Source: SZUA-36 sp963727635
GTDB taxonomy: Bacteria > Pseudomonadota > Gammaproteobacteria > Xanthomonadales > SZUA-36
Direction of reading: 5' to 3'
Assembly: GCA_963727635.1 (NCBI GenBank)
Contig: CAVSHP010000014.1
Location: forward strand, 18,176 to 82,175
DNA length: 64,000 nucleotides
Positions 8,741 through 18,588 of the stretch are shown piece after piece (position 1 is the stretch's first letter; each line of letters begins with the position of its first letter). The position numbers and the translations under genes were made by a program. Under the pieces are notes generated by a model that was not told the origin of the DNA, did not search any database, and saw only the letters and a program-made list of their open reading frames with translations.

Positions 8741-9631
8741 TTGAAGCTGCTTGTTATTTTTAACCCCCATGCTGCCCACGGCCGATCGGTTGACAAACTT
8801 GAGGCAATCAAGGCGCGATTCAAAGACCTCGGTATAGATGCGATGCTGATGCCCACCACGCATCCCGGGCACGGCACGGAACTGGTCGCAGGCATCAAGC
8901 TAACAGGATTTGACGGCGTGGTCGCAGCGGGTGGTGATGGCACCCTGTTTGAAGTCCTCAATGGTCTGTACCAACACCCGAAAGCGCAGCGCCCGCCCAT
9001 CGGGCTGCTGCCCATCGGCACGGGTAACGCCTTTGCGCGTGAGTTGAATTTAAAGGCAGATGTGCTGATGAACGCCATCGACATCCTGCATCGCGGTCAT
9101 ATCCGCACGGTGGACGTCTGCTACGTGAAATCAGCAGACCGGAGTTTTTACTTTCTGAATATCCTACTGATGGGCTTCGCGGTCGACGCCAGTCTGACGG
9201 CGCAGAAATTGAAATTTCTCGGCGAATCGGCCTATACGCTTGCGACCCTGTGGCAGGTGTTGAAACTGAAGAGTTACCCGTTGGTCATGGAGATCGACGG
9301 CAAGCTCCGCGAAAACAACAACGTATTTATCGCGATTTCCAACAGCCGTTACACCGGCACGCATTTTCTCATAGCGCCAGAGGCCATCCTCGATGATGGC
9401 TTAATGGATGTAACGATCCTTGAAAACCTGCCGCGGCGCCGGTTACTCAAACTGTTTCCGACCATTTACAGCGGGCGGCACGTTGAATACGCGGAGGTAT
9501 CAACCTGTAAAGCCACGCATATCAGCATCCGCTCGCCAGATGGCCTGCTATTGGGTCCGGATGGTGAATTCTGCGGGAGATCGCCGGTGGAGATTAGCTG
9601 TTTACCGCGCGACCTGGCAATTTTCTGCTGA
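8741..9631 (+). CDS. Diacylglycerol kinase-family lipid kinase
   Basis: A 296-residue protein of the YegS/DagK catalytic family, which phosphorylates a lipid or sphingoid-type acceptor using ATP. The N-terminal nucleotide-binding region holds IFNPHAAHG and AAGGDGTLFEVLNG, with GGDGT the family signature. GLLPIGTGNAFARE is also typical. The C-terminal half is the beta-sandwich lipid-binding region with APEAILDDGLMDV. The start is TTG at 8741. The gene is divergent from the histidine kinase. The exact lipid substrate cannot be read from sequence. Confidence 0.85.
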   Translation: MKLLVIFNPHAAHGRSVDKLEAIKARFKDLGIDAMLMPTTHPGHGTELVAGIKLTGFDGVVAAGGDGTLFEVLNGLYQHPKAQRPPIGLLPIGTGNAFARELNLKADVLMNAIDILHRGHIRTVDVCYVKSADRSFYFLNILLMGFAVDASLTAQKLKFLGESAYTLATLWQVLKLKSYPLVMEIDGKLRENNNVFIAISNSRYTGTHFLIAPEAILDDGLMDVTILENLPRRRLLKLFPTIYSGRHVEYAEVSTCKATHISIRSPDGLLLGPDGEFCGRSPVEISCLPRDLAIFC

Positions 9632-9852
9632 TCAAACCAGAAGCTTAAATCTGCGGGAAAAATGGCGAAATTTGCATCCCGATGGCATTTTTCGCCCATT
9701 CGTGACTCAGATTCCGCTGATCAACAGCAACCTTTCTGCCCATCACTTCGTCTTACGCACTGGAAACGCGTATTTGTTGCACTTTTGGGACGGCGCCTTC
9801 AACTGGCGCTATTCTTGCATAGTAGAACGCGCTAAGCCGTAAATTTTCTGCA

Positions 9853-10674
9853 GTGAGGACAATGAAAATGAAGAGAACCGCCATGACTTTTTCGATCCGC
9901 TTTTGGGCAATCGTACTGATCGCCCTCCTGATTTACCAATTCAGCAGCAGTGCTTCGGCCAATGAGTGTAAATTTGAAAAGAAAATTGAGAAGACGCTTG
10001 ACCTGTCAAAAAGCGAACTGCTGTCCATAACATCCGCGGCGGGAGATCTTGAAGTCGTCGGTGTGCCGGGTACCGGGCAGGCCATGATCCATGGCAGGGT
10101 TTGCGCTTCAAAAGAAGTATGGCTGGAAAACACCGATATATACGCCAACGCCGGGAAACACGCCGAGATTGGCGCAGACCTGCCCGACATGGACTCCAAC
10201 TGGTCATTCGGCAACACTTACCTCCTGGTGGATATGCATCTTGAAGTGCCGGAGGACCTTGCCCTCGATGTCAGGGACAGCAGTGGTGATATGCTGCTGA
10301 AAAATATTGCCGAAGTGACAATCAAGGACAGTTCGGGAGATATCGAAGTAGAGGGTGGCCGTGGGCCCATATCAATCAGCGACTCCAGCGGTGGCATCAA
10401 CATCGAAGGGGCGGAGGGTGATGTAACCATCGAGTCAGACAGCTCCGGTGATATCAGTGCAAGGGACATCAATGGCAGCGTGCTGGTCGTGTCAGACAGT
10501 TCGGGTGATATCGATGTGTCCCGGGTCAGAGACAATTTCGTGGTCGAGAGTGACTCTTCCGGCGATATCAGTGCAAGCGACGTTGACGGTGATTTCCGCG
10601 TGCTCAGAGACGGTAGCGGCAGTATCCGCATCAATGGTGTAAAGGGCGAAATACAGATACCCGACAGAGGCTGA
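9853..10674 (+). CDS. DUF4097-type secreted beta-repeat protein
   Basis: A 273-residue exported protein with a hydrophobic signal segment (about residues 12-35, ending SSSASANE). From about residue 140 to the end, short repeats built around DSSGDI recur every 16-20 residues (seven or so copies), the pattern of DUF4097 proteins that fold as a right-handed beta-solenoid. Two cysteines near the start of the mature part could form a disulfide. The cell location is inferred to be the periplasm or outer surface. The role is unknown; it is not preceded by the anti-sigma-factor gene that often accompanies this family. It converges on the NTPDase gene with a 15-bp gap. Confidence 0.75.
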   Translation: MRTMKMKRTAMTFSIRFWAIVLIALLIYQFSSSASANECKFEKKIEKTLDLSKSELLSITSAAGDLEVVGVPGTGQAMIHGRVCASKEVWLENTDIYANAGKHAEIGADLPDMDSNWSFGNTYLLVDMHLEVPEDLALDVRDSSGDMLLKNIAEVTIKDSSGDIEVEGGRGPISISDSSGGINIEGAEGDVTIESDSSGDISARDINGSVLVVSDSSGDIDVSRVRDNFVVESDSSGDISASDVDGDFRVLRDGSGSIRINGVKGEIQIPDRG

Positions 10675-10689
10675 CAGACGGCAAGTCCC

Positions 10690-11790
10690 CTAGCGGGTTT
10701 CAAGACAATGGGTCGCCGTGCAAACCACGGCGCCCAGTGTCCAGTTCACATCACTTTTTTCAGAATCCGGCGGCAATGCAAGGTCTTTAATTACATTTTG
10801 CAGGTAAATTGCCCGGAAGCATGAAGATTCTGGTTCGAATCCACTATCGACTCCTTTTTTGCAGAAATTTTCAATATCGCTGTCGCGCATATAGCGGAAT
10901 GCATCGGTCAGACGCCAGCGCAGACCGTCAGCTTTCTTGATATATCCCTTAACTTCAGCAGCAGCGTGCGCAAATCCGGCCATGGCGGCCCCGCAGTCTT
11001 CAATTCTCCACCCTGGATTACCCACACCTGCGCCGCGTTTGCAGGCCGGCACGTGGCCAAACCTGTTCCAGGCTTCATCCTGTCCCCAACCGAGGAACGA
11101 ATGACCGAATACTTTCATTGTCCGGCCCTTCACCCTGACCTTCCTGGCCCCTTCGCAAGTGCCGCAGGGAAAGGCCACCTGGATTGAGGCTCCACCCATT
11201 TCCGCGATACCAAAATTCGCATCCGCCTGTGATTCACCCAGCGCCAGCCAGGCGTACAGCCCTTCCTCGTATTCCGACAAAGTCCGTGTGATCACCGGCA
11301 CCCCCAGTGTTTCGGCAAGTCTTGCATTGAGCATCTTCCAAAACCGGCCACTGGCCTCGGCATTCTGTTGTTCCGCAATGCGCATACCGGCCGTGCCGTA
11401 GACCGCCGCTGTTTCAACCCTGCAGTGTTGCTGCCAGTCAAATGCCTGCCATTGTGGTTTTCCGTTCTTGTTGAGCGGGCCGTCACTGCGCAAGTCGGAC
11501 AGCGTGTCGAGCAAAGCATCGATCACAGTATCGGCATCAGCCATGGTCTTTCCACGGTTTCCACGTATGGGGTCGGCCAGCGCGTCCGTGGCTGGACCCG
11601 TATGCTGCAGCCAGCCTGACCCTGTTTGCTGGTAAACAAACATGCGGGTCTTGCTGCTACCGGCATCGTAGATAATGATGCAGGCCGGAACGACCACATG
11701 GGCTTGCTGCCGTTCTGAAGCGGTCCTGCAGCCACCGGCTGACAATGCAAGGACAATCAACACTGAGAATAAAAGGATGTTTTTAAACAA
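10690..11790 (-). CDS. GDA1/CD39-family nucleoside-phosphatase lipoprotein
   Basis: A 366-residue lipoprotein (lipobox LSAGGC, Cys about residue 21) with apyrase-conserved regions. ACR1 reads IYDAGSSKTRMFVY, ACR3 is YGTAGMR, ACR4 is EMGGASIQVAF and ACR5 is WTLGAVV. Relatives (CD39, Legionella NTPDase) hydrolyse nucleoside tri- and diphosphates. Six or more cysteines in the second half (CGTC, CKRG, CGAA, FCKK, SCF, CTATHC) suggest disulfides, in keeping with export. Placement in the periplasm or outer membrane is inferred from the lipobox. Bacterial members are uncommon. It may scavenge extracellular nucleotides, since a nucleoside hydrolase and ribokinase lie 11 kb away. Confidence 0.75.
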   Translation of the reverse strand: MFKNILLFSVLIVLALSAGGCRTASERQQAHVVVPACIIIYDAGSSKTRMFVYQQTGSGWLQHTGPATDALADPIRGNRGKTMADADTVIDALLDTLSDLRSDGPLNKNGKPQWQAFDWQQHCRVETAAVYGTAGMRIAEQQNAEASGRFWKMLNARLAETLGVPVITRTLSEYEEGLYAWLALGESQADANFGIAEMGGASIQVAFPCGTCEGARKVRVKGRTMKVFGHSFLGWGQDEAWNRFGHVPACKRGAGVGNPGWRIEDCGAAMAGFAHAAAEVKGYIKKADGLRWRLTDAFRYMRDSDIENFCKKGVDSGFEPESSCFRAIYLQNVIKDLALPPDSEKSDVNWTLGAVVCTATHCLETR

Positions 11791-11840
11791 GTTATCTCCT
11801 GCCGGGTTTTACAGCACCGGTCTTCGCAAAACAAATTCGT

Positions 11841-13424
11841 TTACCAGTGGTTGGGATCGGCCTTATTCCATGCCGGCCGCCAGTCATCCGGAACCGTGGA
11901 CGCCTGTAAAAGACATCCATCCGGTATGGGCGGATACATTTCATCATAATTCATCACGACGGTGCCACCGACGCGCCGGTGGATGTGGGCTGGTGTCAGG
12001 TCGTCGAGCCTTTTCACACCGGCGGCGGCAAGCAATTCCAGAAGATTATGAATCATGGCCTTGTGATAATTTGCCACGCGCTGGCCTTTCAATTCGACAT
12101 CCAACGCTTTATACCGTGCGGGATCCTGCGTGGCGATACCCGTCGGGCACTTGTCCGTATTACAGCTGCGGGATTGCAGACAACCCAGGGCAAACATCAT
12201 TGCGCGTGCGGCGTTGACCGTATCGGCTCCCAGGGCCAGCAGCCTGATCATGTGAAATGCAGACAGGGCCTTGCCCGCCGCGATCAGGCGAATATTTTTA
12301 CGCAGCCCGGCACCTTTCAATGCACGGTCGACGAATATCAGCCCGTCACGCAACGGTGTTCCCACCGAGTTGGTCATTTCGACCGGGGCAGCGCCGGTGC
12401 CACCTTCAGAGCCGTCAATGGTAATGAAATCAGGCCTGATTCCGGTCTCCAGCATGGCCTTGCAGATACCTAGAAATTCGGATTTATTGCCGATACACAA
12501 CTTGAATCCGACCGGTTTTCCACCCGACAACTCACGCAGACGGACCACGAACTGCAACAGCCCGGCAGGCGAATTGAAACTGCTGTGCGCGGGTGGCGAA
12601 ACCACATCCTGGCCCATGGGCACATGGCGTATGCCGGCTATCTCCTCCGTCAGCTTGGCGGCCGGAAGGATACCGCCATGACCGGGTTTCGCGCCCTGGG
12701 ACAACTTGATCTCAATCATTTTGACAATTGGAAAATTGGCCGTATGTTCAAATAGCGCGGCGTCAAACCCACCCGATTCGTTGCGGCAGCCAAAATAGCC
12801 CGTGCCTATCTGCCAGATAATATCGGCGCCAAATTTCCGGTGATAGGGACTCAGGCCCCCCTCCCCCGTATTGTGGGCAAAGCCACCCATTTTTGCACCC
12901 TTGTTCAGCGCCATGATGGCATTTTTGCTCAGGGCGCCGAAACTCATCGCCGATATGTTCAAAGGCGATGCGGCGTAGGGTAATGCACAGACACCTTCAC
13001 CAAAAATAATGCGTGGGTTGTGATCAATAATCTCACAGGGTGCCAGCGAGTGATTGAGCCATTCATAACCATCGGCATAGACGTCAAAAATGGTGCCGAA
13101 AGGACGCGTGTCCCTGTCACCCTTGGCGCGCTGGTAAACCAGTGCGCGGAACTCCCGGTTGATGGGCGTGCCGTCGGTTTCCGACTCCACGAAATACTGC
13201 TGTATCTCCTTGCGGACGGATTCAAACATGTAGCGGATATGCCCCAGTACGGGATAGATGCGTAAAACGGAATGCCTGCGCTGTACCATGTCATAGACAC
13301 CCAGGGCGATCAATGGCAGAACCACCATCAATAACCACGCAGCAGGTGGCCAGTGGGCGCTCCAGAGGCCGACCAGCAGTAACAGCGCGATACTGAAAAT
13401 TACGAATCCCTGTTTTACCGTCAT
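11841..13424 (-). CDS. FMN-binding glutamate synthase-family protein
   Basis: A 527-residue protein with two N-terminal membrane helices (about 8-45) followed by a glutamate synthase-like TIM barrel. Family landmarks are ISAMSFGALSKNAI, NTGEGGLSPYH, KIEIKLSQGAKPGHGG-type sequence, FITIDGSEGGTGAAP and a C-terminal QSRSCNTDKCPTGIATQDP whose cysteines match the 3Fe-4S cluster pattern of GltB. The glutamine-amidotransferase domain of GltB is absent, as in this family. The reaction is unproven; most members are of unknown substrate and may act as membrane-linked amino-acid or redox oxidoreductases. It is transcribed away from trxC and towards the NTPDase gene. Confidence 0.85.
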   Translation of the reverse strand: MTVKQGFVIFSIALLLLVGLWSAHWPPAAWLLMVVLPLIALGVYDMVQRRHSVLRIYPVLGHIRYMFESVRKEIQQYFVESETDGTPINREFRALVYQRAKGDRDTRPFGTIFDVYADGYEWLNHSLAPCEIIDHNPRIIFGEGVCALPYAASPLNISAMSFGALSKNAIMALNKGAKMGGFAHNTGEGGLSPYHRKFGADIIWQIGTGYFGCRNESGGFDAALFEHTANFPIVKMIEIKLSQGAKPGHGGILPAAKLTEEIAGIRHVPMGQDVVSPPAHSSFNSPAGLLQFVVRLRELSGGKPVGFKLCIGNKSEFLGICKAMLETGIRPDFITIDGSEGGTGAAPVEMTNSVGTPLRDGLIFVDRALKGAGLRKNIRLIAAGKALSAFHMIRLLALGADTVNAARAMMFALGCLQSRSCNTDKCPTGIATQDPARYKALDVELKGQRVANYHKAMIHNLLELLAAAGVKRLDDLTPAHIHRRVGGTVVMNYDEMYPPIPDGCLLQASTVPDDWRPAWNKADPNHW

Positions 13425-13546
13425 ATTGAGCTACTCCAACAGCAATTACCTTAGTGTAATCGGTCAGAGCAAAAAGTGCGGACACGGGCGCGCCGGATCA
13501 GTGAAAACTCATTAATTTCCGGCAAACGTTAAAGAAGGTCAAGCGT

Positions 13547-13570
13547 GCGGCGTGATCCCAATCACGCCGC
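13547..13570. terminator. Hairpin terminator between divergent-reading genes
   Basis: A perfect 10-bp stem GCGGCGTGAT/ATCACGCCGC encloses CCCA. It lies between the start of the glutamate-synthase-like gene and the 3' end of trxC, and would stop minus-strand transcription leaving trxC. The right side is followed by GTTGTAAATT rather than a T-run. Confidence 0.5.
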
Positions 13571-13651
13571 GTTGTAAATTATATTTCAATACGGGCAGCG
13601 GACCTCAGTCAGGCACCCGGTTCGGAGTTAGCGGTTTGCCGCCTGCCCTAA

Positions 13652-14089
13652 CTACGCCAGGTGCTGCCTTGTCCATTGTTCAATCTGTCCACCCATCATG
13701 GCGCCCGATTGCCGTGCGATCTCCTTGCCGTCTTTAAACAGGACCATTGTCGGAATGCTGCGTATGTCAAACTGGGCGGCCAGCTGTTGTTCTTCCTCGG
13801 TATTCAGCTTGGCGAGCCTTACCTCCGGTTCAAGCGCAATCGCCGCCTTTTCAAAAGCCGGCGCCATCATTTTGCAGGGTCCGCACCACGGGGCCCAGAA
13901 ATCCACCAACACCGGTATCTCGCTGCCGGCAATCTGCTTGTGGAAACTGGCCGAGGTCAGCTCAATGGGCTTCGCAGCGAATATATGCTTGCGGCATTTT
14001 CCGCACAACGGGTTATCACCAAGCCGTTCAGCGGGAATCCTGTTCACGGCGCCACAATAAGGGCATACAACCTTTCTGGAAAAACTCAT
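13652..14089 (-). CDS. trxC: Thioredoxin 2 (TrxC)
   Basis: A 145-residue cytoplasmic disulfide reductase. The N-terminal zinc ribbon (CPYC at about 9-12 and CGKC near residue 29-32) precedes a normal thioredoxin fold. The active site reads WAPWCGPCKM, the cis-Pro is in SIPTMVLF, and the C-terminal helix follows. The N-terminal zinc finger distinguishes it from TrxA. In E. coli TrxC is part of the oxidative stress response; regulation here is not visible. Confidence 0.95.
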   Translation of the reverse strand: MSFSRKVVCPYCGAVNRIPAERLGDNPLCGKCRKHIFAAKPIELTSASFHKQIAGSEIPVLVDFWAPWCGPCKMMAPAFEKAAIALEPEVRLAKLNTEEEQQLAAQFDIRSIPTMVLFKDGKEIARQSGAMMGGQIEQWTRQHLA

Positions 14090-14387
14090 CTCACTTCCTT
14101 CCTCTTCAAGCGGCGGTCGCCGGATCGTATATTAAATATTGATAATATATGTAAGGTTGGCATGCCTGGGATTCAAGCCTGTCGCGGATTGATCATGACG
14201 CAATATCTCGTATCACGAATTGAAAATTTCATAACACGGGACTTGCACAAAATGATTGACGGGGCTGTTTCGTGTATATTCTTCTGCGCGGCTATCTGAA
14301 AATCATGCCAGCCAACCGCTTGCATGCGCTCCAGGTGTCGTTGAGGGACTGAAGTTTACTCCAAGAAATGGCGCTATCCAGATTGAC

Positions 14388-15242
14388 ATGACGCTGCTCA
14401 TACAGATCACGGACACCCATATTCTCCCACCGGGAGAAGTGCTGTATGGCACTATCGACACCGCGCTTCATCTCAGGGAAACGGTAAAGGAAATTAACCG
14501 AATGCGGCCCTTGCCTGACGCCGTCATTTTCACCGGTGATCTCGTGGAGAAAGGCGACAATCAAGGCTATCAATACTTCATTGACCTGATTAAACCCTTG
14601 AAAATGCCGGCCTGGGTCTTGCCGGGCAATCACGATGACCCGGCAGTCATGCAGGAATCTTTTGCCGCAACGCCCTGCTTCCCCGTATCTGATGAAACCC
14701 GCCAGTACGCGGTTGAAGACCTGCCTTTCAGAATCCTGGCGCTCAACAGTCGTTCAGACGGTACCGAACTGCCGGAATTTGATGAGCATAAACTGGCCTG
14801 GTTGAATGCCCAGCTCGGCCGTTCGGATAAACCCGTATTGATCGCCATCCACCATCCGCCCATGATCACGGGTATCGAGTTAATCGATATGGGCGGAGCG
14901 GAATGGTACCAGGGTCTGAAGTCGGTCATCGCCGCACACGAACAGGTGAAACTGGTCATCTGCGGGCATTGCCACACCGATCTCAGCGGACGGATCGGAG
15001 CAGTGCCGGTCTACATGGCGCCGGCCAATTCCCACCAACTGATCGCATCCCGGGGATTGGACCTTGCACCGGCAACGCTCAACCGGCCAGGCGCGCCGAC
15101 ACTGCACCATTTTATTGACGGTAATTTCCTGAGCGGAAGCCATCCATGGCCAGCCGACACAGCGGAGCGGCGTATCGACCGTAAATCCGGGTTTTCCTGG
15201 GATGAAATGAAGAAAAAAATGATGGGTTCCCGTGCCGGTTGA
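14388..15242 (+). CDS. cpdA: CpdA-like metallophosphoesterase (3',5'-cyclic nucleotide phosphodiesterase)
   Basis: A 284-residue calcineurin-like phosphoesterase; the ATG at 14388 was chosen because MTLLIQITDTHI is the family N-terminus. Metal-binding motifs are all present: DTH (about residue 8-10), TGDLVEKG, PGNHDD, HHPP and GHCHTD. CpdA-type enzymes hydrolyse cAMP, and this sequence has the same order and spacing. The longer upstream frame adds 44 residues with no family features. Substrate assignment is by family; other nucleotide phosphoesterases share these motifs. Confidence 0.8.
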   Translation: MTLLIQITDTHILPPGEVLYGTIDTALHLRETVKEINRMRPLPDAVIFTGDLVEKGDNQGYQYFIDLIKPLKMPAWVLPGNHDDPAVMQESFAATPCFPVSDETRQYAVEDLPFRILALNSRSDGTELPEFDEHKLAWLNAQLGRSDKPVLIAIHHPPMITGIELIDMGGAEWYQGLKSVIAAHEQVKLVICGHCHTDLSGRIGAVPVYMAPANSHQLIASRGLDLAPATLNRPGAPTLHHFIDGNFLSGSHPWPADTAERRIDRKSGFSWDEMKKKMMGSRAG

Positions 15243-15253
15243 ATCGTCAGTAT

Positions 15254-16485
15254 TCAGTGCCCTCTTCTCGGCGGCAACAGCGTATTGCCAAAAAGCAGAC
15301 CACCCACCAACGAAATCAACAGACGCAAGGCCAACAGGCTGATTTCGGTCAGATTGGCTCCGCCCTCGAGTAACAGGGCCGTGGCTCCGTGATAGCCGAT
15401 GGTTCCGGGAACCAGCAATATCACTCCCGGCACTCTTATCAACGCGCCTGTTTGTTTGAAACTGCGCCCGTACAGGTTGGCCAGTATGGCCACCGACATC
15501 GAGGCCAGCAATACACCGAATTCAAGACCGCCGGCAGCAACGCCGACACGGCTGATCAGGTAGCTGACGATGGCCGCGAGCACGGCAATATGAAACTCTT
15601 TCCTGCGCACCGAAAACAACACGCCGAAACTCAATGCCGCGGCCAGCAACGCGGGCCAGCGAAACCAGCCCGGCGGCGAGGACAGATGTACCGCTGACGC
15701 GGGTTCCGACAGCCAGCCAAACCAGCCTACTACCACTGTTCCTATCAATACGCCGAGCGACAGTTTCAGCAAGGTGACAAGGGCGCCCGACAAACGCGCC
15801 GAACCGGAGGCCAGGTGGTTGGTTGAAAGCTCGGTGACCGCCATCGTCAGACCCAGACCGGGTATCAGCACGATCAGGCTGGACATGATGATCACGAATA
15901 CATCAAGCCCCGGCAGAAACCGGTTCAAGGCGAATACCAGGAACGTGCTGAACAAAGCGGCGATGGCTTCCAGTCCACCTTCACGTAACACAACGCCGGC
16001 CTTGTTTACCAACAGGCCGGTCAACGCGCTGATTGCTGCGGCAACCGCCGTGCCGGGCCAACTGGCACTGAGCATCACCGCAACCGCGCCACCGGTCAGT
16101 CCCCAGCATATAATCTGCAACCATGCCGGATACAAGTGCTTGGGCTGCCAGCTTCTGAGCGTCAGGTAAGCCTGCTCGGTGGTAATTTCACCTTCGAGCA
16201 AGCCGTTGCCGATGTCATAGAGTTCGGCCGTGTTGCCCAGGTTGATCTCGGGCGGATTCATACGGTCGAGTTGCATCGGGATCGGACGGTTGTCTTCTTC
16301 GTCGTCCTGGTACTGGAAAGACAGGAAAATCGAGGTCGGACTGGACAGCGCCTGGCAGTTAAACCAAGCTTGTCAGCCAGCGCGGTCATCATGCGTTCAA
16401 ACTGGTGTGCAGGTACGCCCGCCATGTGCAACTGGCGTGCGTAGCGTTTCAGAAAACGTACTTCCAGGGGAAGTTGGTTGGTCAT
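15254..16485 (-). pseudogene. ThrE-family threonine/serine exporter, frameshifted
   Basis: Two minus-strand frames belong together. The N-terminal one starts at 16485 (MTNQLPLEVRFLKRYA) and reads to GLT near 16355. One base over, the frame continues with SSPTSIFLSFQ, then ELYDIGNGLLEGEIT, about ten membrane helices, and ends at 15254. This is the cytoplasmic N-terminal domain plus membrane region of DUF1212/ThrE proteins, which export Thr and Ser in exchange for protons. A single-base change at about 16350-16358 accounts for the break. Both parts are otherwise intact, so an indel error is more likely than true decay. Confidence 0.7.
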
Positions 16486-16651
16486 TTTATCGCCCGTCCG
16501 AAAAATTAGTATGCAGGGTGCAGCAACTGCTAGCCGTCGGCAAGCGCTGAGTTCGCATACACCGTCAGGATCGCATTGATGGATATCCCAAAGTCGGGAC
16601 ATTCAGCTTGAAATTCAACTCCCCCTGCGAAAAATCTGGCATATACTTGCA

Positions 16652-16657
16652 TATAAT
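16652..16657 (+). promoter_or_regulatory. Probable -10 element for fabH
   Basis: TATAAT lies 60 bp upstream of the fabH ATG, in the gap between divergent thrE-like and fabH genes. The sequence 17 bp upstream is not a good -35 match, though TGCA directly precedes the hexamer, near the extended -10 pattern. Confidence 0.35.
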
Positions 16658-16716
16658 TGAGTTTTACCATTTTCGCTGATAGTCTCACGCCCACAATCGC
16701 TCTGGATAATAAGAAC

Positions 16717-17764
16717 ATGGCCGAATATGCTGCAATCACCGGTTGGGGGAAATGTATTCCACCCGCGATATTGACCAACGATGAAATTGCCAGCGTCATC
16801 GATACCTCGGATGAATGGATCAGGACACGCAGCGGTATCCGTGAACGGCGTGTTTCACATGTTCCCGGCAGTGATCTTGCGACAGTTGCGGGGCAACGCG
16901 CCTTCGCGGCGGCGGATGTCAATGCAGCGGATGTGGACCTGCTGATCGTTGCGACCTGCACACCGGACACCGTGATACCCAGTACCGCCGCGCACGTGCA
17001 ACGCAAGATCGGCGCAGCACAATGCTGCTGTGTTCGACCTCAATGCCGGCTGCAGCGGTTTTATCTATAGCCTGGAAGTGGCGACCGCCATGATCCGCTC
17101 GGGCGCCTACCAAAAGGTTCTGGTGATCGGCTCGGAACGTATCACCTGGTTTTTGAACTGGTCCAACCGTGACACGGCGGTTTTGTTTGGCGATGGCGCC
17201 GGCGCCGTGGTGGTCGAACCATCGGACAGGAATCCGGTTTGTTGTATGCACATCTCGGCTGCGAAGGTGAGGCCGCCAGATGCCCTGCAAATACCCAATT
17301 TTGGCACGGCCGGAAATCGTTTTGTCGAAAACTACGCAGCTTTCGGTGTCCAGTTTGATGGCCGCGAGATATTCCGCCGCGCGGTCAAGGGCATGACCCA
17401 TGAAACCGAGATCGTACTGGACAAGCTGGGGCTGACAAAGGCAGATATCGACCGGATCATTCCGCACCAGGCCAATCTGCGTATCATTGAATCGCTGGCA
17501 AAACACCTGTCGGTCGATATGTCGCAGGTCGAAGTCAATATCCAGAATTATGGCAACACCTCGGCCGCGACCATTCCGGTTGCCCTGACCGAGGCACTGG
17601 AAGCCGGCCGTATCAAGGCCGGGGACCGTATATTGCTGGCCGCTTTCGGCGCCGGACTGACCCGTGCGGCCGGTTTGTTGCGCTGGGGTGAACGCACGGT
17701 GCCGTTGAAGCAAAGTGATGCGGAATTGCCGCCCTGCGAGCAGACGGCGCTGGAAATCCTTGCC
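16717..17764 (+). pseudogene. fabH: 3-oxoacyl-ACP synthase III (FabH-type), frameshifted
   Basis: This is a beta-ketoacyl-ACP synthase III, which condenses an acyl-CoA with malonyl-ACP to begin fatty acid chains. The N-terminal part starts at the ATG at 16717 (MAEYAAITGWG) and includes DEWIRTRSGI and LIVATCTPD. An extra C at about 17020 shifts the frame. Without it the sequence reads GAANAAVFDLNAGCSGF, placing the catalytic Cys. The His and Asn follow in IIPHQANLRI and NYGNTSAATIP. The frame then runs beyond the normal end without a stop into DUF3025-like sequence, so a second indel near 17.7 kb probably hides the real stop. A TGA at 17766 would give a GTGA overlap with the next gene. Confidence 0.75.
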
Positions 17765-18588
17765 GTGATTCTATCAAACTCACACTTTAGTCCCGACCTG
17801 CCGTACTGGCAGGACTACCTGCCGTTTCTGCGACCGGCTTGCAGGCCCGGAATTCCCTTCCTGCTCGCAACTGAATGCAATACTGCCCGCCGGCTTACGT
17901 TCCGGCGGGGGACAGGCTATCCGGTTCGTCGCCAGCGACAACTCAAAGATGATGACTATGAACAGCGTATTTTTACCACCGGCCAGGTCAGTACACGACG
18001 CGCGAAAGCTGGCACGATCTGTTCAACGCCCTGGTATGGATGCGCTTCCCGCGTATCAAAACCGCGATGAACCAGACTGCATTACCAGGCCGGCGCCGCA
18101 CAACAGAGTGGCGCCCGGGGCCGTTGCGTGACGCATTGACCCTGTTTGACGAATGTGGCGTCATCGTGATTTCCGACCGCCCGGATATCCTTCAGGCCCT
18201 GGCGGAGCGACGCTGGCGGGACGCATTCCTGGCCGATGCGTTCGGCACATCCGTCTTGGTATCGGTCGTCGGTCACGCAATGCTGGAGAAATACCTGTCA
18301 CCCTATAAAGCGATGACCGCCAATGCACTACTGGTTCAGGTGAATACGGAATTCCTCGCACTTTCAAAGCAGGAGCGACCCGGGCGACTCGACCGGGAGA
18401 TTGCGGAACTCCTGGTAAGTGGCAATGTTTTAAACAGCCCGGCCTGTCTTTCGCCCCTGCCCCTCGCCGGTGTTCCGGGCTGGTGGCCGCGGCAGGAGCA
18501 GCAAGATGGGCGATTTTATATGGACAGCGATGTATTCCGGAAACCACCGGCGGAATTGACACCGGCACCACTACACCGACTCGAATGA
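17765..18588 (+). pseudogene. DUF3025-family protein, frameshifted
   Basis: Pieces of one protein lie in three frames. Starting with a GTG at 17765, the pieces are PYWQDYLPFLRP, then YEQRIFTTGQVSTR (near 17.97 kb), SWHDLFNALVWMRFPRIK (near 18.02 kb), and RDALTLFDECGVIV and GHAMLEKYLSPYKA (to 18588). These are DUF3025 landmarks in the right order. Two or three single-base shifts between about 17.92 and 18.04 kb separate them. The family function is unknown. It follows fabH directly. Disruption most likely reflects indel errors because the conserved parts are intact. Confidence 0.6.
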
